DNA of 19,622 bases from CAYYED01 sp964470785 (GTDB taxonomy: Bacteria; Patescibacteriota; Minisyncoccia; Minisyncoccales; PEYH01), in assembly GCA_964470785.1 (NCBI GenBank), contig CAYYED010000012.1, positions 1 through 19,622 on the forward strand, read 5' to 3'. The position numbers and the translations under genes are program-made. Position 1 is the first letter of the stretch, and each line of letters begins with the position of its first letter. Under the pieces are notes generated by a model that saw nothing but the letters and a program-made list of their open reading frames with translations, was not told the origin of the DNA and did not search any database. Below are positions 7,839-15,222 of the stretch, in pieces.

Positions 7839-7969
7839 GAAATGCTTGTCCCCGTAAGCCTGTCCCCGTGAAAACGCGGAACGTGGAACAGGAGAAAGCG
7901 GGAATGACAGGGTGGGGTGTCGTCTTTCATGTTTCAAATTTCACGATTTTTCTTTTTACATCTTTTTTA

Positions 7970-7978
7970 TGATATAAT
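7970..7978 (+). promoter_or_regulatory. Extended -10 promoter of the F1-ATPase operon
   Basis: TGATATAAT is a perfect TGnTATAAT extended -10. No good -35 lies upstream (T-rich). The -10 ends 8 nt before the ATG at 7987, so transcription would begin at or within 1-2 nt of the start codon, giving a leaderless or nearly leaderless mRNA. Confidence 0.7.
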
Positions 7979-7986
7979 AGATTAAT

Positions 7987-8751
7987 ATGTGGAAAAAATT
8001 TTCTGCAAAATTCTTTTTACTTCTCTGCTTTTTATTGCTCGCTATTTCGGGAAACGCATTTAATCAAACCAACGCTGCTTCTATTGGCTATTATTTTGAA
8101 TTAATTGACAACGAAGCGGAAATTGGCGACATTGTTGCCCAGACAGATGAAGGAATAATCCGCACCGACACGCCTTATGACTCAAATCTCTTTGGAGTTA
8201 TTGGAGAACCCCCTGTTTTGGGCTTTTATAAGCCAACACCGCAAACCGTGCCTATTATAACTTCAGGAGAAGCGCTGGTTAAGATAATAGAGGCGGACTC
8301 AATAATTAATAAAGGCGATTTTATTACTTCTTCAGAAACAACCGGGAAAGGACAAAAAGCAACCCAATCCGGTTTTGTTCTGGGAAAAGCGTTAGAAAAT
8401 TTTAATGAAGAAAAAGGGCTTTTAAAAATAGATGTTAATGTACACTATGCGCACATTACTCCTCCCGATATGTCGCCGCGAGCTCTTTTTAGCCGTATTT
8501 TTAAAGCAATGGGAGAGCCGGAAAACATTCCCGAGGTTTTGCGTTACATTTTCGCCCTTCTTTTGGGCGGCGGAAGTTTTCTTTTGGGCTTTTTTGCTTT
8601 TATCAAGGCCCTGCGTAAAGGATTAGAAGCAATCGGCAGAAATCCTTTAGCAAAACGGAGTATTACCACGGCAATGATTCTTAATCTTACCGGAATTATA
8701 GTCCTGTCTTTGGCTGGACTGGGCTTAGCGCTATTTGTTATACTGTATTAA
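7987..8751 (+). CDS. Exported domain fused to ATP synthase c-subunit-like membrane hairpin, carboxylate missing
   Basis: 254 aa. Residues 1-24 form a signal peptide (MWKKF, hydrophobic core, SGNA). Residues ~35-155 form an exported domain (GDIVAQTDEGIIRTDTPYD, LFGVIGEPPVLGF, SGEALVKI, GDFITSS, GQKATQSGFVLGKALE). From memory it resembles the domain at the end of tail-fibre-like CPR surface proteins. Residues 185-252 are two membrane helices joined by KALRKGLEAIGRNPLAKRSI, which matches the c-subunit polar loop (R-N-P for the usual R-Q-P). Topology places that loop in the cytoplasm, as needed to touch gamma/epsilon. In helix 2 the position expected to hold the ion-binding Asp/Glu is isoleucine (about I238), and the helix has no acidic residue. 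First gene of the F1 operon. It may be a rotor-like anchor that cannot carry ions, or an unrelated protein with a look-alike hairpin. Confidence 0.65.
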   Translation: MWKKFSAKFFLLLCFLLLAISGNAFNQTNAASIGYYFELIDNEAEIGDIVAQTDEGIIRTDTPYDSNLFGVIGEPPVLGFYKPTPQTVPIITSGEALVKIIEADSIINKGDFITSSETTGKGQKATQSGFVLGKALENFNEEKGLLKIDVNVHYAHITPPDMSPRALFSRIFKAMGEPENIPEVLRYIFALLLGGGSFLLGFFAFIKALRKGLEAIGRNPLAKRSITTAMILNLTGIIVLSLAGLGLALFVILY

Positions 8752-8800
8752 TTGGCGCGGAATAACGCAAAATTTCACGCGAAACAACGCGGAAAAATAA
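8752..8800. repeat. Solo half-cassette IV (CGCGGAA units)
   Basis: Starts directly after the stop codon of the c-like gene (8749-8751). GCGCGGAATAACGC, CACGCGAAACAACGCGGAAAAATAAT parallels the sense 5' arm of cassette I unit for unit. No GxxExxY gene and no inverted arm follow; the b-like gene starts at 8814. Confidence 0.75.
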
Positions 8801-8813
8801 TTTATTAAAAAAT

Positions 8814-9698
8814 ATGGAAAACAATATCTTAACAATGGTCGCGGGCAATCTCCCAATTATAATCATTGCGGCGTTGACTCTTAATTTACTTTTCTTAATC
8901 TGGCTTCTCCTTGACCGTTTAAGCAGGAGAAAGACAAGAGAGCTTGTTATAAGCTTAAGGGCGTCGGAAAACAGTATTGCAGAAATTAATAAACTGATTG
9001 CCGAAGAAATGAAGCCGGTAATTCTTGAAACCAATCAAAAAATCAAACAACTTTCCGAAGAAATAATTAAATCATACAGGAGCCAAGCCGACGATCTGGT
9101 TCAAAAATTAAACTCCAAAGGAGAGGAAACATTAAAACAGTTTTCTGAACAAAACAAAAAGATTCAAAACGCTACCGAAGGGTTTTTACAAAAAATAAAT
9201 TCTGAAGGAGAAAACACATTGAGCCAATTTTCTGAACATAGCAAAGAATTGAAAAAGAAAATTGAAGAACTCTTACAGGCCTCAGAAAAAGAACTCCTGG
9301 GGCTCCAACGGGCAGTCATAGACAGCCAGCAAAAGCTCCAAAGAACAGGAGAAGAAAAACTTGCCGAAGAAATTGCCAAAATCAATCAAGAGCACGAAGA
9401 AATCAAGGCCTTTCTGTTAAAAGAAGCGGAGAAAGAAATAAAAAGAGCAGGAGAAGAAACATTTGAAAAGCTCTCCCCTGCTTATGAACAGGCAGTGAAG
9501 GAAATTGGAAACCGTATCACAGCGACAAATAATGAAATTAATAACTATAAACAAAACCGATTAAAAGAAATAGATGAAAAAATTTATCAACAACTGGGAG
9601 AAATTGCCAAGGAAACCCTTGGAAAAACAATTGACCTTGCTGCTCATGAAAAATTAGTTCAGGAGGCGATAGAGAAAGCGAAGAAAGAAATATTTTAA
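8814..9698 (+). CDS. atpF: ATP synthase b-subunit-like stator, extended coiled coil
   Basis: 294 aa against about 160 for ordinary b subunits. One N-terminal membrane helix (about 11-34, NLPIIIIAALTLNLLFLIWLL) is followed by an almost unbroken charged coiled coil. The C-terminus (LGEIAKETLGKTIDLAAHEKLVQEAI) resembles the b-subunit end that binds delta. A 29-residue tandem repeat (VQKLNSKGEETLKQFSEQNK at 96, LQKINSEGENTLSQFSEHSK at 125) accounts for part of the extra length. In an F-type enzyme it would be the outer stalk joining the membrane sector to delta and alpha. It lies between the c-like gene and the delta gene, the normal b position. It is anchored by context and C-terminus rather than overall similarity. 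Confidence 0.7.
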   Translation: MENNILTMVAGNLPIIIIAALTLNLLFLIWLLLDRLSRRKTRELVISLRASENSIAEINKLIAEEMKPVILETNQKIKQLSEEIIKSYRSQADDLVQKLNSKGEETLKQFSEQNKKIQNATEGFLQKINSEGENTLSQFSEHSKELKKKIEELLQASEKELLGLQRAVIDSQQKLQRTGEEKLAEEIAKINQEHEEIKAFLLKEAEKEIKRAGEETFEKLSPAYEQAVKEIGNRITATNNEINNYKQNRLKEIDEKIYQQLGEIAKETLGKTIDLAAHEKLVQEAIEKAKKEIF

Positions 9699-9724
9699 AA
9701 GCGAAAAACTAAAAGCGCAAAGCG

Positions 9725-9796
9725 CCCTAGGCCGACAGCCGACTGCTTCGGCTGTCGGCCTAGGGAGGTTTGTCTAGTCCGCCGACAGCAGTCGGC
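9725..9796. repeat. Strong GC-rich hairpin plus degenerate second copy
   Basis: CCCTAGGCCGACAGCCGA (9725-9742) and its perfect complement at 9748-9765 form an 18-bp stem with a 5-nt loop. A second copy follows: GCCGAC-agca-GTCGGC (9781-9796), with the flank GTCGGCCTAGGGAG repeated. GC content is far above the surroundings and no T-run follows, so it is a REP-like palindrome or processing/attenuation site rather than a standard terminator. It fills the gap between the b-like and delta genes. Confidence 0.85.
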
Positions 9797-9845
9797 CTAG
9801 GGAGATTTGCATTTTGGATTATAATTAAAAATTATACTATAGGTT

Positions 9846-10319
9846 ATGGACCAAACATTCAAAACCTTATCAGACCAAATAATCACCAATGAAGAGCTGG
9901 GTTTTGTTTTGGAAGAAATTGGTCGAATTCAAAAAAACATTTTCAGTAAAAACAGCCAGCCCTTAAGCGAGCAAGCGGAAGAAAGCGAAAACAAGACGCT
10001 AAGAAACTGCCTGCAAGAATGGGAAGAAAGAAAATTAATTCCCGAGAACACGGATGAGCGGTCTGCTTTTTTAGAGCGCCTCAAGACGCATCTCCAAACA
10101 ATTCCTCAAATCAGGATACAGGTCGCCCGAGCCCTTTCAAATAATTTTTTAAAAAACATCTCTCTTCGGTTATCTCAAGAACCGGGCGAAAAAATAATTT
10201 TAAACATAATTTTAAACCCCAAAATCGTCGGCGGAGCAATTATTGAATATAAAGGAGAATATCGAAACTTCTCATTGGAAAAGAAAATTAACGAAATAAT
10301 TAGTGAAAAGAAAATATGA
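9846..10319 (+). CDS. atpH: ATP synthase delta-like subunit
   Basis: 157 aa, slightly short for delta/OSCP (about 180). The C-terminal part is recognisable: GEKIILNIILNPKIVGGAIIEYKGEYRNFSLEKKI matches the delta end with its I-G-G-A motif and DxSL-like turn. The N-terminal helical half is diverged. Delta caps the alpha3beta3 hexamer and binds the b stalk. The gene overlaps alpha by 4 nt (ATGA at 10316-10319), indicating translational coupling. Upstream AT-rich sequence (TATAAT at 9820-9825, TATACT at 9833-9838) could hold a secondary promoter, but no -35 is evident. Confidence 0.8.
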   Translation: MDQTFKTLSDQIITNEELGFVLEEIGRIQKNIFSKNSQPLSEQAEESENKTLRNCLQEWEERKLIPENTDERSAFLERLKTHLQTIPQIRIQVARALSNNFLKNISLRLSQEPGEKIILNIILNPKIVGGAIIEYKGEYRNFSLEKKINEIISEKKI

Positions 10320-11782
10320 ATGAATTTGAGAATTATTTAGAAAAAAACAAAGAAATAGGCAGAATTATCGCTTTTTCCCAGACAATAGCCCATATTGCAG
10401 GACTTCCTAATTTAAAAATCGGAGAAACGGTGGTTACAGAAAGCGGAAAAATAGGAATTGTCCACGGCTTGAAGAAAAACTTTGCCGAAGTGCTCATAAT
10501 TGAGGCAAGGGGGTTAAGAACAGGAGAAGCAGTGGCCAGAACCGGAGAGCTGTTTCAAATACCTGTTAATAAAAATTTGCTCGGAAGAATTGTTAATCCG
10601 CTCTGCCAACCAATTGACGGCAAGGGGCCTATCCGAGGAGAGAAGGGCTTAAGAAAAATAGAAAAAACAGCTCCTCCTTTTATAGAAAGAAAAAGGGTAA
10701 AAAAATCTTTAGAGACGGGAGTGATGGTGGTTGATTTTCTGGTGCCCATTGGAGAAGGACAAAGAGAATTAGTCATTGGCGATGCAAAAACCGGAAAGAC
10801 CACCCTTCCTTTGCAAGTTCTCGCAAGCCAAGCGCAAAAAGGAACGGTTTGTATTTATGTAGGCATAAGAAAAAAAGATATCGCCATTAGATTAATAGAG
10901 GGCTATCTTAAAACACAAGGGGTTTTTGACCAAACAATCATTGTCAATGCTACGCCCGATGATTCTCCGACCCTAAGTTATCTATCCCCTTACAGCGGCA
11001 TTAGCATTGCCGAATATTTTAAGGACCAAGGACAAAAAGTAATTATTGTTTTTGACGACCTCACCACCCATGCCAAGGTCTACCGAGAGATATCTCTTTT
11101 GTTAAAAAGGCCGCCGGGAAGGGATTCTTATCCCGGAGACATATTTCATATTCACGCCGCTCTCCTGGAAAGAGCGGGAAATTTTAAAAGCAAAGAAAAA
11201 GAAATAAGCATTACCGCTCTTCCGATAGCAGAAACCCTGGAAAATGACCTTTCCGGATATACGCAAACAAACTTAATGGCAATGACAGACGGCCATATCT
11301 TTTTTGACATCAATGCCTTTAGAAAAGGCAAAAGGCCGGCCATTAATGCTTTTCTTTCTGTTTCAAGGGTGGGAAACCAAACTAAAACGGTTATAGAAAA
11401 AAATATTGCTACTTGGGTTCGGAAAAGATTATTAGAATACGAAAGGGCTTCAGAAATTGCCCAATTTGGAACCGAATTAACCGCGGAAACATATAAAATT
11501 CTTGAAGTAGGAAAAAGATTAGAAACTCTCTTTAATCAAGCGCCGGAAACCACCATTCCCCGAGACCTTCAATTAATTCTGGCAGGACTTTTAATTAACG
11601 GATTTTGGGAAGATAAATCCCTTAAAAGAATGAGAGAAGAAATTAATAAAATTTTAGAATATTGTCGTAAAAAAGAGCGTTTTCTTAAATTAAGAGAAAG
11701 GGCCGAGGCAATACAAGATATCAACCACCTTAAATTCTTAATTAAAGAACTAATGCCTGAAATTGCTAAAATAATCCTCTAA
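10316..11782 (+). CDS. atpA: F1 ATPase alpha subunit
   Basis: 488 aa, near normal length. N-terminal barrel (about 15-85), nucleotide-binding domain with Walker A GDAKTGKT (155-162; usual GDRQTGKT), Walker B VIIVFDDL (242-249), RPPGRDSYPGDIFHIHAALLERAG (265-288, very conserved), and SVSRVGNQ with the arginine finger R351. The C-terminal helical bundle is complete. Alpha forms the non-catalytic sites and supplies the arginine finger to beta. It overlaps delta by 4 nt and is 6 nt from gamma. All hallmarks are intact, so the hexamer should assemble and function. The replacement of the conserved RQ in the P-loop by AK is unusual. Confidence 0.95.
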   Translation: MNEFENYLEKNKEIGRIIAFSQTIAHIAGLPNLKIGETVVTESGKIGIVHGLKKNFAEVLIIEARGLRTGEAVARTGELFQIPVNKNLLGRIVNPLCQPIDGKGPIRGEKGLRKIEKTAPPFIERKRVKKSLETGVMVVDFLVPIGEGQRELVIGDAKTGKTTLPLQVLASQAQKGTVCIYVGIRKKDIAIRLIEGYLKTQGVFDQTIIVNATPDDSPTLSYLSPYSGISIAEYFKDQGQKVIIVFDDLTTHAKVYREISLLLKRPPGRDSYPGDIFHIHAALLERAGNFKSKEKEISITALPIAETLENDLSGYTQTNLMAMTDGHIFFDINAFRKGKRPAINAFLSVSRVGNQTKTVIEKNIATWVRKRLLEYERASEIAQFGTELTAETYKILEVGKRLETLFNQAPETTIPRDLQLILAGLLINGFWEDKSLKRMREEINKILEYCRKKERFLKLRERAEAIQDINHLKFLIKELMPEIAKIIL

Positions 11783-11788
11783 CAACCT

Positions 11789-12661
11789 ATGCCTACTCTA
11801 AAAAAAATAGAAGAGGACTTAGAAAGCGTGTCAACGATTAAAAACATTGTTCAGTCATATCAGGAAATCGCTAATTTGCGAATGAATTTAATTCGGGAAA
11901 AAGTATTAAAAAATCGAAAATTTTTTGTTGAACTATCAAGCGTCTACCAAAGGACTAAAGCGGCTTATCTTCTTTCTATAAAAAAAGGGTGGATTAAAGA
12001 AAAAAAAATCCCGGTTCACCAGCCGAAAAAAGAAAAAGTGATTATTCTTCTCTCTGCTAATAAGTTCTTCTATGGGCCATTAATTCTAAATATCTGGCAG
12101 GAGACCCAAGTGCGCTTAAGAGCAGAATTAAAGGCGAAACAAAAAAAGAATAATATTGATTTGGCGGTAATAGGGAAAGTGGGAAAATATCTGGCCGAAC
12201 AAGACAATCTTGGCTTCAAAATGTTCTATTTTGAATTGGACGACGAAAACCCGGAACCAAAACAAATTAAAAAAATTATTGAATTCGTTAAAAGCTATAA
12301 AAAAATATTTGTTTCCCACGGCAAATACGATACGGTTCTTAGACAGTCCGTGGTAATCAGCGATATTTCGGGCGGCTTGCCTTCTCCAAAAAAAGGCCCA
12401 AGAGTAATTAAAAATTATTTGTTTGAGCCGTCGCCCGAGGCAATTTTAGAATTTTTTGAAAGAGAAATCATTGCTACATTATTTAACCAAACGCTCTTAG
12501 AACACCAATTGGCCCGATATGCCAGCAGAATGATTGCAATGCATCAGGCAACGGAAAACGCCAAAGAGTCGCAGAAAAAACTGAAATTGCTTGAAGCCAA
12601 GCTGCAAAAACAAATCATAAACAAAAAACAAATCGAGATCTTCGGTAATATCAATATATAA
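11789..12661 (+). CDS. atpG: F1 ATPase gamma subunit (diverged)
   Basis: 290 aa, normal for gamma. The N-terminal helix (LESVSTIKNIVQSYQEIANLRMN) and the C-terminal helix (LEHQLARYASRMIAMHQATENAKESQKKL) are the two halves of the central shaft; the SRMIAM-x-A-x-N-A stretch is the family signature. The Rossmann-like middle (VIILLSANKFFYGPLI, DLAVIGKVG) is diverged but present. Gamma is the rotating shaft inside alpha3beta3. It follows alpha by 6 nt. A GxxExxY cassette, rather than beta, comes next, starting directly after the gamma stop (TAA 12659-12661). Confidence 0.88.
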   Translation: MPTLKKIEEDLESVSTIKNIVQSYQEIANLRMNLIREKVLKNRKFFVELSSVYQRTKAAYLLSIKKGWIKEKKIPVHQPKKEKVIILLSANKFFYGPLILNIWQETQVRLRAELKAKQKKNNIDLAVIGKVGKYLAEQDNLGFKMFYFELDDENPEPKQIKKIIEFVKSYKKIFVSHGKYDTVLRQSVVISDISGGLPSPKKGPRVIKNYLFEPSPEAILEFFEREIIATLFNQTLLEHQLARYASRMIAMHQATENAKESQKKLKLLEAKLQKQIINKKQIEIFGNINI

Positions 12662-12771
12662 TGAGAAACTATGAAACAGAATGCGAAAAATGCGAATGAA
12701 TAAGGTATAATGCAAAACTACGAAACAGAATGCGAAAAATGCGAATGAATAAGGTATAATGCGAAAAAATT
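12662..12771. repeat. 5' arm of cassette III, with a 49-bp tandem duplication
   Basis: ATGCGAAA-type units. Two near-identical 49-bp copies (about 12664-12712 and 12713-12761), each ending in AAGGTATAATGC with a -10-like TATAAT. Begins immediately after the gamma stop codon. The ATG of the GxxExxY gene lies inside a further ATGCGAAA unit. Confidence 0.85.
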
Positions 12772-13167
12772 ATGCGAAATCTCAACAAAAAAATTATTTA
12801 TCCAGAATTGTCTTATAATATTAATAGCGTTTTATTCAAAGTAAAAGGAATGCTTGGCCGATACAAGAATGAAAAACAATACTGTGATACTATTGAAAAA
12901 GAGTTCAAAAAAGAAAATATCAAATATGAAAGAGAAAAAATTTTGGAAAATCCAACTCAAAATAAAGGATTTAGAAGTAGGATTGATTTTATAATAGATG
13001 ATAAAATCATTTTAGAGGTAAAGGCAAAATCTTTTGTCGCGAAGGACGATTACTTTCAAATACGCAGATATTTATCAGATTTAAATTTAAAATTAGGAAT
13101 ATTGGCTAATATGAGACAATACAATGTGCTTCCAAAAAGAATAATTAATTCAGACAAAAACTTTTAA
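12772..13167 (+). CDS. GxxExxY-family protein (intact) inside the ATPase operon
   Basis: 131 aa, the only unbroken one of three in the window. IIYPELSYNINSVLFKVKGMLG is the family N-terminal helix. The signature is a variant, G-R-Y-K-N-E-K-Q-Y, with two extra residues before the glutamate. RIDFIIDDKIILEVKAKSF carries the aspartate and E-x-K of the PD-(D/E)XK fold, then YFQIRRYLSDLNLKLGILANM. Nuclease activity is unproven for this family. It is co-oriented with the atp genes, between gamma and beta, and enclosed by inverted iterated repeats. It is unrelated to ATP synthesis by sequence, so I read it as an insertion. Confidence 0.85.
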   Translation: MRNLNKKIIYPELSYNINSVLFKVKGMLGRYKNEKQYCDTIEKEFKKENIKYEREKILENPTQNKGFRSRIDFIIDDKIILEVKAKSFVAKDDYFQIRRYLSDLNLKLGILANMRQYNVLPKRIINSDKNF

Positions 13168-13212
13168 TTTTCGCGGTTTTCGCATAGTTTTCGTAGTTTC
13201 GCATTATATTAT
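13168..13212. repeat. 3' arm of cassette III (inverted TTTCGCAT units)
   Basis: TTTTCGCGGTTTTCGCATAG, then TTTTCGTAGTTTCGCATTATA, the inverted counterpart of 12705-12745. It begins next to the GxxExxY stop codon and ends at the beta start codon (13214), so beta has no Shine-Dalgarno of its own. Confidence 0.85.
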
Positions 13213-13213
13213 C

Positions 13214-14581
13214 ATGAACCAAACAGGAAAAATTATATCTATTCAAGGAAACATAGCGGAAGTAGAGTTTTATAACGGCAACCTCTCTGCGGGAGAGATT
13301 TTGGTCTTAGAAAAAAATCCGGAAGCAAAGCTGGAAGTTGTTAGCGCTGAGAAAAGAAATATTTTTTTATGCCTTTCTTTTGCCAAAACCGAAGAATTGT
13401 ATCGCGGAGCAACGGTAAAAAATACCGGAAAAACTTTTGAAATTCCGGTAGATAAAACGCTTTTGGGAAGAGCAATTGATGTTTTTGGCAAACCGCTTGA
13501 TAATGGCCCTGAAATAAAAACGGAGCAAAGTAAGAAGGCCTATCAACACTCTCCTATGTATCAGGAAACTATTTTTCAAAAAGAATTGGTAGAAACAGGA
13601 ATAAAAGCAATTGACTTCTTCGCGCCTCTGGCAAAAGGAGGCAAATTAGGAATCTTTGGAGGCGCGGGCGTAGGAAAAACCGTTCTTCTCCTGGAATTAA
13701 TTCATAATGTCGCTTTTCTTCAAAAAGGTATTTCCATTTTTGCCGGAATCGGAGAAAGAATAAGAGAAGCCCACGAGCTTTACCAGATTTTAAAGGAAAG
13801 TAAGGTGCTTCCCTCAACGGTTTTGCTTTTCGGACAAATGAATGAGCCGGCTGTTGTTAGATTTAAAGTAGGGTTCTCCGCCGCCGCTATTGCCGAATAT
13901 TTTCGCGACATCCATAAAAAAGAAATTTTCTTTTTTGTTGACAATCTTTACCGCTTTCTCCAGGCAGGCAATGAACTATCAACCTTGCTCTCTATTATTC
14001 CTTCAGAAGGAGGATATCAGCCAACATTAGAAAGCGAGATTGGAATGCTCCAAGAAAGATTGATTTCAACAAAAAATGCCTCGGTTACCAGTGTTCAGGC
14101 AATTTATGTGCCGGCCGATGATATTACTGACCCCGGGGTTCAGGCAGTCATCCCCTATTTTGACTCTTTAATTATCTTCTCCCGCGACATTTATCAAGAA
14201 GGAAGATATCCTGCAATTGATATTTTAGAATCTTCCTCTTCAATCACTACACCCGACTTTATCGGAGAAAAACATTATGACACTCTTTTGGGAGCAAAAA
14301 AAATATTAGAAAGACACAAACAACTGCAAAGAATTGTTTCCATCGTCGGCGAAGCAGAACTTTCAATGGAAGAACGAACTACTTATCATCGGGCAAAAAA
14401 AATCCTGAACTTTATGAGCCAGGACTTCTTTGTGATCTCGGACCAAGCCGGCAGGGAAGGAAAATATGTGACGAAAGAAGAAGCTATTTTGGGCGTAGAT
14501 AAAATCTTAAACGGTGACTTAGACAGCCACCCCGACGAATCCCTGCTTTTTATAAGCAATTTAAATGAGTTAAGCAAATGA
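13214..14581 (+). CDS. atpD: F1 ATPase beta subunit (catalytic)
   Basis: 455 aa, normal length. Walker A GGAGVGKT (149-156), AGIGERIREAHELY with the catalytic glutamate E181, GQMNEP (207-212), Walker B FFFVDN (239-244), QAGNELSTLLSIIPSEGGYQP and ALQERL-like region. Beta hydrolyses or makes ATP at its interface with alpha. Two regions depart from the norm: the usual APATTFAHLDA after TDP is GVQAVIPYFDS, and the usual LDSTSR is LESSSS (338-343), losing the arginine. The DELSEED lever is AELSMEE (381-387). It overlaps epsilon by 4 nt (ATGA at 14578-14581). It is catalytically plausible but belongs to a divergent branch. Confidence 0.95.
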   Translation: MNQTGKIISIQGNIAEVEFYNGNLSAGEILVLEKNPEAKLEVVSAEKRNIFLCLSFAKTEELYRGATVKNTGKTFEIPVDKTLLGRAIDVFGKPLDNGPEIKTEQSKKAYQHSPMYQETIFQKELVETGIKAIDFFAPLAKGGKLGIFGGAGVGKTVLLLELIHNVAFLQKGISIFAGIGERIREAHELYQILKESKVLPSTVLLFGQMNEPAVVRFKVGFSAAAIAEYFRDIHKKEIFFFVDNLYRFLQAGNELSTLLSIIPSEGGYQPTLESEIGMLQERLISTKNASVTSVQAIYVPADDITDPGVQAVIPYFDSLIIFSRDIYQEGRYPAIDILESSSSITTPDFIGEKHYDTLLGAKKILERHKQLQRIVSIVGEAELSMEERTTYHRAKKILNFMSQDFFVISDQAGREGKYVTKEEAILGVDKILNGDLDSHPDESLLFISNLNELSK

Positions 14582-14844
14582 AGTCAAAAAAAGAAGTTTT
14601 AGGGGTAAAAGTTTTTTGGCTGCCAATTGTGGCAGAAATTTTTTATCAAGGCGAAGCCATGGCGGTCTCTTCCCAAAACAAGTTAGGCAAGTTTGACATT
14701 CTGCCTCAACACACCAATTTTATCACTCTTATCTTTGAAAACATCATTATTCTAACCCCCGATAAAAAGAAAATTAACTATCAATTCGAACGGGGGGTCT
14801 TAGAGGTCAGCGGAGATGAGGTAACTGTTTTCTTGGGGCTATAA
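14578..14844 (+). CDS. atpC: F1 ATPase epsilon subunit, N-terminal domain only
   Basis: 88 aa against about 130-140. The beta-sandwich is complete: VLGVKVFWLPIVAEIFYQGEA, GKFDILPQHTNFITLI and the GVLEVSGDEVTVFLGL ending are family signatures. The C-terminal two-helix domain, which inhibits ATP hydrolysis in many bacteria, is absent, and the gene ends by a clean TAA directly after the sandwich. It links gamma to the rotor ring. Last gene of the operon; the convergent response regulator ends 6 nt away, with no obvious terminator between. Confidence 0.9.
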   Translation: MKSKKEVLGVKVFWLPIVAEIFYQGEAMAVSSQNKLGKFDILPQHTNFITLIFENIIILTPDKKKINYQFERGVLEVSGDEVTVFLGL

Positions 14845-14850
14845 CCCTGT

Positions 14851-15222
14851 CTATTCAAAAAATTTATTAATTTTGCCAATCATTTCCTGCAAAGTAAAAT
14901 GCGCTTTGATATAATAGTCCTCTGCTCCCATTTGTAAACCCTTTTTAATTTCTTCTTCCTGTCCAAGATTAGAAATAATAATTACAGGAATTGACTCATA
15001 GGCGGCATCTTTTTTAATTTTCACCAAAAATTCATAGCCGCCGATTCCCGGCAAAAGAAGGTCTAATAAAATTAAGTCCGGCCTTAGGCCTTCTTTTATT
15101 TTTTTCATCGCCTCTTCTCCTGTCATTGCCCCTTCAACCTGAAAACCATCTTCGGATAGAGCTTGGCCCAAAAGAAGCCTTAATTCTTTTTCGTCTTCAA
15201 TAATTAAAATTTTCTTTTTCAT
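14851..15222 (-). CDS. Single-domain response regulator
   Basis: 123 aa from ATG at 15222 (MKKKILIIEDE). A TTG at 15243 would add seven residues lying in a repeat and is less likely. Receiver domain only: acidic pair in IIEDE (about 9-10), phospho-acceptor aspartate in ILLDLLLPGIGG, serine in IIISNL, lysine in YYIKAHF. There is no output domain, so it acts by protein contact, CheY- or Spo0F-like. It lies downstream of a histidine kinase in the same direction, most likely its partner. A hairpin-forming iterated repeat separates them. Confidence 0.92.
   Translation of the reverse strand: MKKKILIIEDEKELRLLLGQALSEDGFQVEGAMTGEEAMKKIKEGLRPDLILLDLLLPGIGGYEFLVKIKKDAAYESIPVIIISNLGQEEEIKKGLQMGAEDYYIKAHFTLQEMIGKINKFFE

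Noticed and set aside
9725..9765. Intrinsic terminator inside the ATPase operon
   Set aside because: The stem is strong, but no T-run follows on either strand, and the F1 genes downstream need transcription.
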